A stretch of DNA of 64,000 nt from an uncultured Alistipes sp. (GCA_900541585.1 UQKD01000005.1:62001-126000), one strand, 5' to 3'; counted from the stretch's first letter, positions 1 to 10,963 are shown. Notes: generated by a model not told the origin, from the letters alone. Translations and numbers: made by a program.

Positions 1-382
1 TTTCCAGCCGGGCGATGATCTCGCTGTAATCCCTGCTGCGGATTCCTTCCAGATAGTGCCACCGGACTTTTCCGCTGTCGTCCGTCAGACGGATGCGCGG
101 GTTGGCCCGCAGGTCCCGGATGAACTCTACCCGCCGCAGGGTGTCGTAGGGGTAATCGAGCGTGCGCCGTGTGAACGGATTGCGGATCGAAATCTCGTGG
201 TCGGAGAGTGCGATGCAGTTGCGGGTTGCGAGGTAGAGCAGGTACATTCCGGTATAGAAGCCTCCGAGGATGAAAAATCCCTGGGTTCGCAAAGTGTCCC
301 ACAGCAGCAGGCACATCGCGAGCGACCCGGCATAGATCCAGGTTTCCTGACTTCTGAAGAGGGGATTCCGGTATGTTTTCAT
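1..382 (-). CDS. Membrane protein with PH-like tail, truncated by the window edge
   Basis: The minus strand reads open from an ATG at 382 to the window edge (127 codons, no stop). The N-terminal half has two hydrophobic helices (around residues 17-32 and 36-53). A hydrophilic beta-rich part follows with alternating charged strands (ISIRNPF, YDTLRRVEFI, RIRLTDDSG), which resembles the bacterial PH-like fold of small membrane proteins. Its ATG overlaps the stop codon of the upstream M16 gene as ATGA (379-382), so it is the third gene of that operon and probably translationally coupled. I do not recognise a specific family, and the C-terminus is missing. The reading frame is secure; the function is unknown. 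Confidence 0.7.
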   Translation of the reverse strand, partial: MKTYRNPLFRSQETWIYAGSLAMCLLLWDTLRTQGFFILGGFYTGMYLLYLATRNCIALSDHEISIRNPFTRRTLDYPYDTLRRVEFIRDLRANPRIRLTDDSGKVRWHYLEGIRSRDYSEIIARLE

Positions 383-1647
383 AACCGGGGCTTTTCCGCC
401 CCGGCGACCACCGTCACCAGGTCTTCGCGGCAGAGGTATTTCCGGGCCAGCTGCTGCACCTCGGCGGGCGTCATCTGCCGGATGCGGCGGATGTTCTCGC
501 CGATCACCGTGTTGTCCCGGCCGCAGAGGATGTTCTCGATCGTCACGTCGGCGATACCGAACGGACCGTCGAGAATGCGCATCATCTCCCCCGCCATCAT
601 GTTCTTCACCAGTTCCAGTTCCGCTTCCGGCATCGGCTCCGCGCCGAGGCGTTCGATCTCGGCGTAAATCTCCCGCAGGGCCTCCTGTGTCACGTCGGCG
701 CCGACCTGCGCCGCCACGGCGAAGTAACCTTCGCGCTCGAAGTTGACCATCGCCGAGACCACGCCGTAGGTGTAGCCGTGCTCTTCGCGCAGGTTCTGCA
801 TCAGGCGCGAGCCGAAGTATCCGCCCAGGGCCGTCGCCACGACCTGCATACCCAGAAAATCGGGATGTGTGCGCGGGAACAGCAGGCGGCCGATGCGCAG
901 CGACGACTGCACGGCCCCCGGGTATTCGACGAACGCCGCATGCGTGGTCTCGGGCGCGGGGAAGACGGGCGGCGCTTCGGCGGCGCCGCGGGGAATCCGT
1001 CCGGCGAGTTCCGCCACGGCCTTCAGCTCGTGGTCGCCGATGCGCCCGCTGCACACGACGAAGCAGTTTTCGGCGGTGTAGAACCGTTTGTAGAAACCGG
1101 CCACGTCCTCGCGCGTGAGGCTGTCGTAGGCCTCTTCGTGCGACGAGACGCCGTAGGGATGCCGCTCCCCGAACAACGCCCGGGCGAACGCTTCGCGGGC
1201 CTTCACCTCGATCTTCGCCCGTTCGACCGCCAGCCGCTGTTTGCGTTTGGCGGCGTAGGTGCGCAGCTCCTCCTCGGGGAACGTGGGGCAGAGCAGGATC
1301 TGCTCCGCCACGGCGAGCGTCGGGTCGAAGAATTTCGAGAGGGTGGCGAAATTGATGTAGGCGTAGTCGCGGTCGACGTTCACGTCGTACCACGAGCCGT
1401 AATAGTCGAGTCGTTCGGCGATCTGCTGTGCCGTCATGCCGTGCGTGCCTTCGGAGAGGAGGTTGGCGGCGGCCGACGCCGAGAAGGGCGCCTGCTGAAG
1501 GGCCGACCCGGCGCGGAAGACGAACGAGATGCGCAGCACCTCGAAGTCCTCCGAGGCGAGTGTGTAAAGCCCGATGCCGTTGGGCAGCGTCGTGCGGCGG
1601 GCTTCGGCGACCTCGACCTGCGAGGGCGTTATGCGGGGTTGTGTCAT
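379..1647 (-). CDS. M16 family peptidase-like subunit lacking the zinc motif
   Basis: 422 aa with the two-domain M16B (insulinase/mitochondrial processing peptidase) fold. Where active members carry HxxEH, this protein has ANLLSE near residues 61-66, so zinc cannot be bound in the usual way. It keeps the C-terminal substrate-binding R/Y pair (SRLMQNLREEHGYTYG, R281 and Y292/Y294). It overlaps the stop of the upstream gene by 4 bases (ATGA, 1644-1647). That gene has HxxEH, so the two match the known heterodimeric M16B arrangement, one subunit catalytic and the other binding substrate. No signal peptide is visible, so it is probably cytoplasmic. Start chosen at the coupled ATG (MTQPRITPSQ); the frame continues upstream only as out-of-frame translation of the neighbour. 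Confidence 0.9.
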   Translation of the reverse strand: MTQPRITPSQVEVAEARRTTLPNGIGLYTLASEDFEVLRISFVFRAGSALQQAPFSASAAANLLSEGTHGMTAQQIAERLDYYGSWYDVNVDRDYAYINFATLSKFFDPTLAVAEQILLCPTFPEEELRTYAAKRKQRLAVERAKIEVKAREAFARALFGERHPYGVSSHEEAYDSLTREDVAGFYKRFYTAENCFVVCSGRIGDHELKAVAELAGRIPRGAAEAPPVFPAPETTHAAFVEYPGAVQSSLRIGRLLFPRTHPDFLGMQVVATALGGYFGSRLMQNLREEHGYTYGVVSAMVNFEREGYFAVAAQVGADVTQEALREIYAEIERLGAEPMPEAELELVKNMMAGEMMRILDGPFGIADVTIENILCGRDNTVIGENIRRIRQMTPAEVQQLARKYLCREDLVTVVAGAEKPRL

Positions 1648-2882
1648 TTTTTGGCGTTGTAAATGAGTGTGGAACTGTTTTCGGGCCGCAGCGTGCGGCG
1701 GCTGAACGAGCGGATGTCCTCGCCGGTGACGGCGCGGTAGCGGTCTACTTCGCGGTTGATCAGCGCGAGGTCGCCCAGCATCTCGTAGAACCCGAGGTTC
1801 ATCGCCTTGTTCATCACGTTCAGTTCGCCGAAGAGCGTGTTGGCTTCGAACTTGTTCTTGACCTTTTCGATTTCGTATGCGGTCGCAGCGGTCGTTTGCA
1901 GGGCTTCGATCTCTTCGCGGAAAGCCGCCTCGGCCGCTTCGGGCGTCACGCCCGGGAGCAGCTGGCCCGTGAAGACGAACAATCCCGGGTCGACATCGCC
2001 CGTGATGTAGGCGTTGACGCTCGACAACAGGCCGCGTTCTTTGACGAGATGCGTGTAGAGGCGTCCCGAATCGCCGCCCGACAGCAGGTCCGAAACCAGG
2101 TCGGCGGTGTAGAAATCGGCCTCCGTGCGCGCGCACATGTGATAAGCTACGGTGACGGTCGAGGCCGGCACGTCGCGCTCGACCTCCTGGCGGCGGGCCT
2201 GGGTCTGCACGGGTTCCTGCGGGATGGCCGCCGCCGCGGACGGATGGTCGGCGAGCGGTGCGAACCACTTTTCGGCCAGCTCCAGCATCCGCTCCTCCTC
2301 CATGTCGGCCGAGATCGACAGAATGGCGTTCGACGGGCGGTAGTGGGCGCGGTAGAAGGCCTCCACGTCCGCGAGCGTGGCTCCGGCGATATGGTCGGTC
2401 GTGAGGCCGATAGCCGCCCAGCGGTAGGGGTGGACCTTGTAGGAGAGCGCCCGCAGCAGCATCGTCTGGTCTCCGTAGGGCTGGTTGAGGTAACGCTGGC
2501 GGAACTCCTCGATCACCACCTTCTTCTCGGCTTCGAGTTTCGCGGGGGTGATGTCGAGTCCCTCCATGCGGTCGCTTTCGAGCCAGAGGGCCGTTTCGAG
2601 GTTGTCCTTCGGGAGCGTGATGTAGAAATCCGTGTAGTCGTTGTTGGTGAAGGCGTTGTTGTCCCCCGAAGCCATCTGTACCGGGAGGTCGAAATTCTCC
2701 ACGGCGCGCGTTCCGCGGAACATCAGGTGTTCGAACAGGTGGGCGAATCCCGTGCGCGCGGGGTTTTCGTTGCGCGCGCCGACCTTGTAGAGGATATTCA
2801 CGGCGGCGAGTTTCGACGCCCGGTCGCGGTTGACCACGACGGTCAGCCCGTTGGCGAGTATTTTTCTGGTGTATGGAATCAT
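1644..2882 (-). CDS. M16 family zinc metallopeptidase, catalytic subunit
   Basis: 412 aa. The zinc-binding inverted motif is HLFEH at residues 48-52, followed by the downstream glutamate region (VVIEEFRQRYLNQPYGD), so this is the catalytic partner of the non-catalytic M16 protein encoded immediately downstream with a 4-base ATGA overlap. M16B pairs degrade peptides or process small substrates. No signal peptide is visible. It is the first gene of a three-gene minus-strand operon. A very good Bacteroidetes promoter (TTTG, 19 bases, TACCTTTG) ends only 7 bases before the ATG, so the transcript should have almost no leader. This is the only plausible ATG near the start of homology. Confidence 0.93.
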   Translation of the reverse strand: MIPYTRKILANGLTVVVNRDRASKLAAVNILYKVGARNENPARTGFAHLFEHLMFRGTRAVENFDLPVQMASGDNNAFTNNDYTDFYITLPKDNLETALWLESDRMEGLDITPAKLEAEKKVVIEEFRQRYLNQPYGDQTMLLRALSYKVHPYRWAAIGLTTDHIAGATLADVEAFYRAHYRPSNAILSISADMEEERMLELAEKWFAPLADHPSAAAAIPQEPVQTQARRQEVERDVPASTVTVAYHMCARTEADFYTADLVSDLLSGGDSGRLYTHLVKERGLLSSVNAYITGDVDPGLFVFTGQLLPGVTPEAAEAAFREEIEALQTTAATAYEIEKVKNKFEANTLFGELNVMNKAMNLGFYEMLGDLALINREVDRYRAVTGEDIRSFSRRTLRPENSSTLIYNAKK

Positions 2883-2889
2883 AATTGTG

Positions 2890-2920
2890 CAAAGGTACGA
2901 AAAAGTCCGGTGGCAGCAAA
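2890..2920 (-). promoter_or_regulatory. Promoter of the M16 operon
   Basis: On the minus strand, TTTG (2917-2920) is followed by 19 bases and TACCTTTG (2890-2897), a match to the Bacteroidetes sigma consensus. The -7 box ends 7 bases before the ATG at 2882, predicting a transcript with a leader of only a few bases. Confidence 0.75.
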
Positions 2921-3189
2921 CCCGGATCGCGAGCGGTTCCGTAAAACCTTCCGGTTGGTAAAGGGGGCGTTGCGACCCCGAAGGTAACGCGGGATAGATT
3001 CCGGCGCGCGTGGTTTTGCAAAACGTTCGGATTGATTTGATATTTGATGGAAGTGTCGTTGCGACACCGGGGGCAGTGAAAAAAGCAGCGGCGGGAAATA
3101 CAAGTGACGCCTCATTGTTCGGAAAATGGATTCGGTGACTATGAAGAAGTTTGGGATAGGAATCCATCGCTCCCGCCGCTGCATGACCG

Positions 3190-3387
3190 GTACATCGGCA
3201 GAAACGAGAAGAGTGCTGCCGAGATCCTGGCTCCTGTGGCTCTGGTAAAGCCTGTAAACCCCTCACATCAGCGCGCACCCTTCGGGTACGATCCATTGTG
3301 GGTTTACAAAAAATTTACCAGATTTCAGGAGCCCCAATATAACCGTTTCAATAACGATATTTAAAGAACGAATGTAAACGTGTTTCC
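3190..3387 (-). ncRNA. Structured RNA candidate, possibly 6S-like
   Basis: There is no convincing ORF here. A long nested hairpin is present: 3229-3236 pairs with 3326-3333 (8 bp), 3242-3249 with 3314-3321 (8 bp), and 3253-3261 with 3300-3308 (9 bp), all perfect and separated by short internal loops. A second 7-bp stem joins 3195-3201 and 3217-3223. A minus-strand promoter (TTTG, 22 bases, TAACTTTG at 3393-3426) predicts a start near 3387. A roughly 200-nt RNA forming one long rod with internal loops fits 6S RNA architecture, and 6S candidates are known in Bacteroidales, but I cannot confirm the family. The pairs give no strand information; strand is inferred from the promoter. The 3' end is a guess. 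Confidence 0.4.
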
Positions 3388-3392
3388 GAGGA

Positions 3393-3426
3393 CAAAGTTA
3401 ATAAAAAATCCCAGTTTGCGGCCAAA
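3393..3426 (-). promoter_or_regulatory. Minus-strand promoter for the structured RNA
   Basis: Minus strand: TTTG at 3423-3426, 22 bases, TAACTTTG at 3393-3400. The spacing is slightly longer than the usual 19-21. It faces no ORF within 500 bases and points into the hairpin region at 3229-3333. Confidence 0.5.
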
Positions 3427-3602
3427 GTGTCCGAAAGTCCTATTCATAAACCTTATTTTAGGGGTTCCGGCCGGGCCGCGGGCCGCCCGGCCGCCGCGTG
3501 CTGTGTCCGGACGCTGGGCTTCCGCCTTCCCGCCGATGTGCCTGCCGGGTAATTCGCTATTGGTTAGCCAGTTCTGCAACTCGGTGATTTCCCGGCAGTT
3601 TG

Positions 3603-3620
3603 TTGTTAATCGAATAACAA
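3603..3620. promoter_or_regulatory. Rex-like operator upstream of nifJ
   Basis: TTGTTA and TAACAA (3603-3608 and 3615-3620), extended to 7-bp perfect arms with G3602/C3621 around a 6-base centre. Apart from one central base it matches the known Rex (NADH-sensing repressor) consensus TTGTTAA-N4-TTAACAA. It lies about 90 bases before the nifJ -7 box. PFOR is a common Rex target in anaerobes, and a second such palindrome precedes nadE-rnf in this window. Confidence 0.5.
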
Positions 3621-3639
3621 CCGGACTGTTAATGGATTC

Positions 3640-3652
3640 ACATTTGAAATGT
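3640..3652. promoter_or_regulatory. 13-bp perfect palindrome, possible operator
   Basis: ACATTT-G-AAATGT, a perfect palindrome with a single central base, between the Rex-like site and the nifJ promoter. It could be an operator for another regulator; nothing identifies the binder. Confidence 0.25.
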
Positions 3653-3707
3653 CAAAAAATAACACTTTTTTGAACAAAAGTAAGTGCGGATTCTCGGCTG
3701 AAATTGC

Positions 3708-3715
3708 TATATTTG
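3708..3715 (+). promoter_or_regulatory. -7 box of the nifJ promoter
   Basis: TATATTTG matches the Bacteroidetes -7 consensus. No clear TTTG lies 19-22 bases upstream, which would suit a promoter that depends on regulation. The leader of about 65 bases to the ATG contains a small GCCCG/CGGGGC hairpin. Confidence 0.5.
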
Positions 3716-3787
3716 CATCGCCCGTTTGTCGGGGCTATGCCTGAAATATCGGAAAAACACACAAATATCATCTAAATTTCAACTAAA

Positions 3788-7321
<3,534 letters not shown>

Positions 7322-7340
7322 TCCCGTCTGTTCCTGCTGT

Positions 7341-7376
7341 AAAGGCCGCACCCCGATTCGGGGTGCGGCCTTTTTT
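7341..7376 (+). terminator. Terminator of nifJ
   Basis: An 11-bp perfect GC-rich stem (GGCCGCACCCC / GGGGTGCGGCC) with a four-base loop followed by TTTTTT. Confidence 0.92.
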
Positions 7377-7451
7377 GTTGAAACTCTGCGGCTTTCTCGT
7401 ATAACGTCTGGATCGGCTCGTGATGAAATTCTGCTGTTTGGTGATGAATTT

Positions 7452-7460
7452 CCCCCCCCC
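7452..7460. repeat. C9 homopolymer upstream of a lipoprotein promoter
   Basis: Nine consecutive C, ending 11 bases before the -33 box of the promoter at 7472-7503. A homopolymer this long is a possible slippage site. Confidence 0.6.
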
Positions 7461-7471
7461 GGTTGAATTTA

Positions 7472-7503
7472 TTTGACCGCGATAGGGCGGGGTAGTAATT
7501 TTG
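7472..7503 (+). promoter_or_regulatory. Promoter of the 7538 lipoprotein gene
   Basis: TTTG (7472-7475), 20 bases, TAATTTTG (7496-7503): a full match in sequence and spacing to the Bacteroidetes promoter. The ATG follows 34 bases later. Confidence 0.8.
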
Positions 7504-7537
7504 CGGCACAAATTGAATTCCAAATACCTCACTGATT

Positions 7538-8413
7538 ATGAAAAAGATTTTTACGCGTGCAGCGATGCTGTTGGCAGTTGTTGCGATGGCATCCGCTTTT
7601 ACCGCATGTGACGACGGCGACGACGGCGGAAAGAAAAAGTTCGAGTCCGAGTTGATCGGCAGCTATCAGCCGACCCCTGTGACGCTGACCATTCCCGATG
7701 TGGTCGAGGAACCCTCGCCGTTTTATTTCCTGTTGTTGCCGACGTGGACCGATCCCGATAATATCCCGGGCATCGACTTGTCGGAGTCGATGGGTATGCC
7801 TGCCGGAAGCTGGATTATGCCGATGAATACGATTTGCGGCTTGATTCAGGCCATGGCCTCGAATATCGTTAAAGGCGGTTTGGTGCAGGTGGATCTTAAA
7901 GACGACGGATCGTTCGGTGCCCGGTATCACGGTCTGATCATCGGCGACGACGTCATTTCGTCGATTATGGATCCGAAATTCACCCCGGAGATCAGTTCGT
8001 TCCCGAGTGCCGAGACCGCGGAACTGCTGCCCGAAGGCGCTCTGGGATATTATACGAAGGATTCGCACTTCTATTTCACCATCAGCAAGGCGTTCCTCAA
8101 ACAGGTTGGCGAGACTTCGGAAATGGGCGACCTGACGTCGGTTATCGACGGACTTCTTGCGGCTTACAAACTCGACATCGTCTCGACGGACGAATACTAT
8201 GCTATTCCCTTGAAATACAGTGTTAAGGACGGTGTGACCAAGCTCTACGTCGACCGTGCGATGATTATGCCTTTCCTGCCCCTGCTCGAAGAGTTGTTCA
8301 AACTGTTGGGTGACGAGGCCTCGTTTATGGGTATCAGCCTCGGCGATATCGTCACGACGGTTCTCAATAACACGACGGAACTGGAGATTGCGCTTCCCTT
8401 GCAGCGACTCTGA
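7538..8413 (+). CDS. Lipoprotein of unknown function
   Basis: 291 aa. A lipoprotein signal peptide ends in the lipobox FTAC (Cys near residue 24). The mature N-terminus is DDGDDGG, an acidic stretch of the kind that directs Bacteroidetes lipoproteins to the cell surface. The rest is mixed alpha/beta with no motif I recognise; a hydrophobic stretch near residues 62-68 (FYFLLLP) is too short for a membrane span. It is a single gene with its own promoter and terminator. The promoter has a C9 tract just upstream, a possible phase-variation site. The frame is certain; the function is unknown. Confidence 0.85.
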   Translation: MKKIFTRAAMLLAVVAMASAFTACDDGDDGGKKKFESELIGSYQPTPVTLTIPDVVEEPSPFYFLLLPTWTDPDNIPGIDLSESMGMPAGSWIMPMNTICGLIQAMASNIVKGGLVQVDLKDDGSFGARYHGLIIGDDVISSIMDPKFTPEISSFPSAETAELLPEGALGYYTKDSHFYFTISKAFLKQVGETSEMGDLTSVIDGLLAAYKLDIVSTDEYYAIPLKYSVKDGVTKLYVDRAMIMPFLPLLEELFKLLGDEASFMGISLGDIVTTVLNNTTELEIALPLQRL

Positions 8414-8434
8414 TCGGTAACAACCGGCTTATGG

Positions 8435-8463
8435 GCGGTCCGGATTTTCCGGACCGCTTTTTT
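8435..8463 (+). terminator. Terminator after the 7538 gene
   Basis: GCGGTCCGGA / TCCGGACCGC hairpin with a short T loop followed by a run of six T. Confidence 0.88.
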
Positions 8464-8473
8464 CTGCCGCCGT

Positions 8474-8505
8474 ATTGGAGGTCCGGATTATATTGCCTAT
8501 ATTTG
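8474..8505 (+). promoter_or_regulatory. Promoter of the S1/P1 nuclease gene
   Basis: ATTG (8474-8477, three of four matches to TTTG), 20 bases, TATATTTG (8498-8505). The ATG follows at 8527. Confidence 0.6.
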
Positions 8506-8526
8506 TCTGACAAAAACCGACCCGAG

Positions 8527-9303
8527 ATGAAGAAAAACTTTTTCCTGCTCGCCGCCGTGCTCCTCTGCGTTTGCGGCACGGCTTTCGGCTGGGGCAAGAC
8601 CGGACACGATGCCATCGCCTACATTGCGGAATGCAACCTGACGCCCAGGGCGAAGAAAAACATCGGGAAGTACCTCGACGGCCGTTCGATCGTCTACTAT
8701 GCCTCGTGGATGGACGCCGTGCGCGCTACGGAGCCTTACCGTGCCACTTCGAAATGGCACGGATTCGATGCCGACGCCGAATGCCGTTACGTGCCCCGTC
8801 CTGCCGAGGGCGACGCCGTGCTGGGCATCGAGGATGCGATGGAGAAACTCCGCGGCTACCGCCGTCAGGACGATTCGACGGTCCGTGTGGCGATCTGCTG
8901 CCTGGTGCACCTGGTGGGGGACATGCACTGCCCGACGCACGTCAAATATCCGTGGTACAGCAGTTTCAAGTTCGAACTCAACGGCCGGAAATGCGCTTTC
9001 CACGGCTTCTGGGACACCGAGGCGTTGGAACTCAACCACCGCTGGGGTTATGAGGACTACCGCTATCAGCTCGACCGCTGCCCGAAGTCCGAGCGCCGCG
9101 CCCTTGCCGCCGGCACGCCCCGCGAATGGGCCGCCGAGAACGCCCGCAACTGCCGCGTGATCTACGACTGGATCAAACCCGGCGACACGCTCGACAAAGC
9201 CCGGACGAGCGCCTACCTGATGACCGTACAGCCTCTTGCCGAGGCGCAGGTGCTGAAAGCCGGCTACCGTCTGGCGCGTATTTTGAATGAAATATTCGGT
9301 TAA
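8527..9303 (+). CDS. S1/P1-type zinc nuclease, exported
   Basis: 258 aa. The Sec signal peptide ends at AFG, so the mature protein begins with Trp22, which in this family is itself a zinc ligand through its N-terminal amine. All nine trinuclear-zinc ligands of P1 nuclease can be placed: W22, H27, D63, H78, H128, D132, H138, H159 and D163. The enzyme is therefore expected to cut single-stranded DNA and RNA and remove 3'-phosphates, in the periplasm or outside the cell, where it could salvage phosphate or nucleosides. The in-frame sequence extends upstream, but ATG 8527 is the start that gives a proper signal peptide and lies just after the promoter. The META-domain lipoprotein follows 18 bases later and may be co-transcribed. 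Confidence 0.95.
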   Translation: MKKNFFLLAAVLLCVCGTAFGWGKTGHDAIAYIAECNLTPRAKKNIGKYLDGRSIVYYASWMDAVRATEPYRATSKWHGFDADAECRYVPRPAEGDAVLGIEDAMEKLRGYRRQDDSTVRVAICCLVHLVGDMHCPTHVKYPWYSSFKFELNGRKCAFHGFWDTEALELNHRWGYEDYRYQLDRCPKSERRALAAGTPREWAAENARNCRVIYDWIKPGDTLDKARTSAYLMTVQPLAEAQVLKAGYRLARILNEIFG

Positions 9304-9321
9304 CAAACGTATTTTGAAATT

Positions 9322-9756
9322 ATGAAAAAGATTTTTGCAGCCGCAGCGCTGCTTTTAGCCATGACCGCCTGCGGCGGATCGCAGAAAAAGGCTCTTCCGC
9401 TGGAGGGCACGACGTGGAAACTTGCCAAAATGGAGGCGATTCCCGCCAAGGCCATCGACGCCGAGGCCGATTTCTTCACCATGCAGTTCAGCGCCGCCGA
9501 TACGCTCGTGTCGGGCCGCACCAACTGCAACCGTTTCTTCGGCAGGTACGAGCTGAAAGGTCAGAAGCTGGAGTTCGAAAACCTCGGCATGACCCGGATG
9601 GCCTGCCCCGAGATGCAGTATGAGGATGCCTTCGTGAAGATGCTCGACGAGGTGGACCGCTACGAGATCAAGGGTTCGGAGCTGAAATTCTACGACGACA
9701 AGAAGGTCGTTGCCGAATTCCGCGCCGTGCAGGACGCTGCGGCCAAGAAGAAATAA
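9322..9756 (+). CDS. META-domain lipoprotein (HslJ-like)
   Basis: 144 aa. A signal peptide ends in the lipobox MTAC (Cys17). The single domain has the META/HslJ hallmarks: the opening LEGTTWKL, the central GRTNCNRFFGRYELKG with its conserved Asn and Gly, and the TRMACPEMQYEDAF block with a conserved Cys. Family members sit in the envelope; E. coli HslJ is linked to heat shock and novobiocin resistance, but the biochemical role is unknown. The basic tail AAAKKK is short and unremarkable. The gene follows the S1/P1 nuclease by 18 bases on the same strand. Confidence 0.9.
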   Translation: MKKIFAAAALLLAMTACGGSQKKALPLEGTTWKLAKMEAIPAKAIDAEADFFTMQFSAADTLVSGRTNCNRFFGRYELKGQKLEFENLGMTRMACPEMQYEDAFVKMLDEVDRYEIKGSELKFYDDKKVVAEFRAVQDAAAKKK

Positions 9757-9774
9757 GTCGTATCCGGTCAGAAT

Positions 9775-9811
9775 GACAAGCCCGCTTCCGACACACGGAA
9801 ACGGGCTTGTC
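9775..9811. terminator. Hairpin between convergent genes
   Basis: A 10-bp perfect stem (GACAAGCCCG / CGGGCTTGTC) with an inner 5-bp stem (TTCCG/CGGAA), between the META gene and the convergent XRE gene. T-runs are weak on both sides, so it may serve as a bidirectional terminator or as an RNA end protector. Confidence 0.6.
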
Positions 9812-9850
9812 GTGTCTTGGCCGCGGGCTGCAGACGGCCCGTATGGGGTG

Positions 9851-10102
9851 TTATTCTCGGGAAGCGGATCCGGCCTCGAGCCGTTCGAAAAATTCCCGGA
9901 GCGGGATTCCGTAGTAGGCGCACAGATCGGCAAGCGTCGAGACCGAGATGTTTCCGCGTCCGGATTCGATCCGGCCGATGTTGATGTCGGTGTCGGTGAA
10001 GACCTGCTTCTGGGAGAGGTTGCGCGCATGACGCAGTTCGCGCAGTTGCGCGATCACGCCCCGGACCACCGGTTCGTTATATCGTTCGTTTTTCCGCCGC
10101 AT
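9851..10102 (-). CDS. XRE-family HTH transcriptional regulator
   Basis: 83 aa, essentially one Cro/C1-type helix-turn-helix. Helices 2-3 read LSQKQVFTDTDINIGRIESGRGNISVSTLADLCAYYGI, shown in part as LSQKQVF and IGRIESGRGNIS, and a short C-terminal helix LREFFERLE follows. Small HTH proteins of this type often repress their own promoter. The start is the ATG at 10102; the -7 box TACCTTTG (10107-10114) ends only 4 bases before it, so the mRNA is probably leaderless. It is monocistronic, opposite in direction to its neighbours, and divergent from the large structured RNA that begins near 10371, so it might control that RNA (inference from position only). Confidence 0.88.
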   Translation of the reverse strand: MRRKNERYNEPVVRGVIAQLRELRHARNLSQKQVFTDTDINIGRIESGRGNISVSTLADLCAYYGIPLREFFERLEAGSASRE

Positions 10103-10106
10103 GACG

Positions 10107-10114
10107 CAAAGGTA
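10107..10114 (-). promoter_or_regulatory. -7 box of the XRE gene promoter
   Basis: Minus strand TACCTTTG, 4 bases before the ATG. A weak TTTC-type -33 lies 20 bases upstream (10135-10138). The geometry implies a leaderless transcript. Confidence 0.6.
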
Positions 10115-10333
10115 CGTTAAATTCGGCAATTTCCGAAAGTCCGTCCGCTGCATCCTTCGCGGCTCTGTAAAAAAACACTCTTGCCGCCCGCTGCCCCGTA
10201 TCCCCGCCTTTTGTTCTGCCGCTGCACCGGGCGTATTCCTCTCCGGCAAGTCCGCTTTTTGTCCGAATGAGTGCCGGATCGGTTTTATATGTATTCTGAA
10301 AAGAGTTCGATATTGTTCTGTTTGGTTCAAGGC
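10115..10333. other. Non-coding stretch between XRE gene and structured RNA
   Basis: About 220 bases with no credible gene. Open frames across it have no homology-like features. A CTTGCCG/CGGCAAG inverted pair is present around 10180-10250; nothing else can be supported. Confidence 0.5.
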
Positions 10334-10364
10334 GTTGCCGGAACGGAAATTTTGCCTATCTTTG
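10334..10364 (+). promoter_or_regulatory. Promoter of the large structured RNA
   Basis: GTTG (10334-10337, three of four to TTTG), 19 bases, TATCTTTG (10357-10364). It predicts a transcript starting near 10371, exactly where the structured region begins. Confidence 0.6.
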
Positions 10365-10370
10365 TACAAA

Positions 10371-10945
10371 TAAACAAGGGTAAACAACTCTTTATACCTC
10401 TAGCAAACTTAGGGAACCTCACCAGGAGGCTGTTTGAACCGGGTATGATTGTTGTCAGTCCTGTGTTATGCCTCGACCTTAGGGTTGGGGCAGGCACGGG
10501 CGCGGGACGACTTTCCGGTTCATGGCTCCCTAAGGCCAGCATTGAGAGGGTCCGACTCGCGCTTTTTTGTTGGGAACAAAGCCGCGCGGTCATTATTCCG
10601 GGGCGGCGTCCGGCCGTTGCACTACGGTCGGGATTTCAGAAGAAATCCCCGTGTCGTCGCCCCAGTTGGATTTTTGGGGCGGTGGCTGTGATTTAGGCGT
10701 CACAGACAACATTCTTCCTATGGGATTCCTGTTTTGCCGTTCGTTTCCGAACGACGGGTGTACAGAGGCGTCACAGGAGAGTTCTCCGACAGGATCCCAT
10801 CCGCCGCCCCTTTCTTTTTCGGGGACGGGCCGACGGCCAATACGTCACTACATACTAAAGTTTCACCCGGCGGAAGGTTCCGTCCCCGATTGTTCTTGAG
10901 ACAGGCACACGAAAAAAGCGGCTTCCCGGAGGAGACCGCTTTTTA
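10371..10945 (+). ncRNA. Large ornate non-coding RNA candidate (about 575 nt)
   Basis: No credible ORF occupies this stretch, yet it is dense in helices: 10408-10415/10527-10534 (8 bp), 10417-10420/10426-10429, 10435-10442/10515-10522 (8 bp), 10460-10465/10495-10500, 10469-10478/10483-10492 (10 bp, UUAG loop), 10610-10617/10624-10631 (8 bp), 10631-10637/10642-10648 (7 bp, AGAA loop), 10659-10664/10675-10680, 10686-10691/10700-10705, 10720-10731/10790-10800, 10738-10743/10748-10753 (UUUC loop) and 10819-10828/10880-10889 (10 bp). Several stems use G-U pairs only possible on the plus strand. A promoter and a terminator flank it. The first part is a nested multi-stem domain. An 11-nt sequence (AGGCGTCACAG) occurs twice, at 10695 and 10766. 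Conserved blocks of RNase P RNA, tmRNA, SRP RNA or group II introns are absent. Identity unknown. Confidence 0.65.
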
Positions 10946-10946
10946 T
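10914..10946. terminator. Bidirectional terminator, RNA candidate / rplU-rpmA
   Basis: AAAAGCGG and CCGCTTTT arms with an inner TCC/GGA pair give a T-run on both strands. It serves the plus-strand RNA and the convergent rplU-rpmA operon. Confidence 0.85.
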
Positions 10947-10963
10947 CGTTTTCGTTGTTTTGT

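Noticed and set aside
3104..3673. Small ORFs of 70-100 codons in the gap before nifJ
   Set aside because: They have no start signals, overlap the hairpin and operator sequences and show no protein-like pattern.
10371..10945. RNase P RNA, tmRNA or group II intron as identity of the structured region
   Set aside because: I looked for GAGGAAAGTCC-type and ACAGAA blocks, a tRNA-like end with TTCGA, a tag ORF, and domain V; none is present. A GAAAGTCC at 10135 lies outside the structured region without supporting context.
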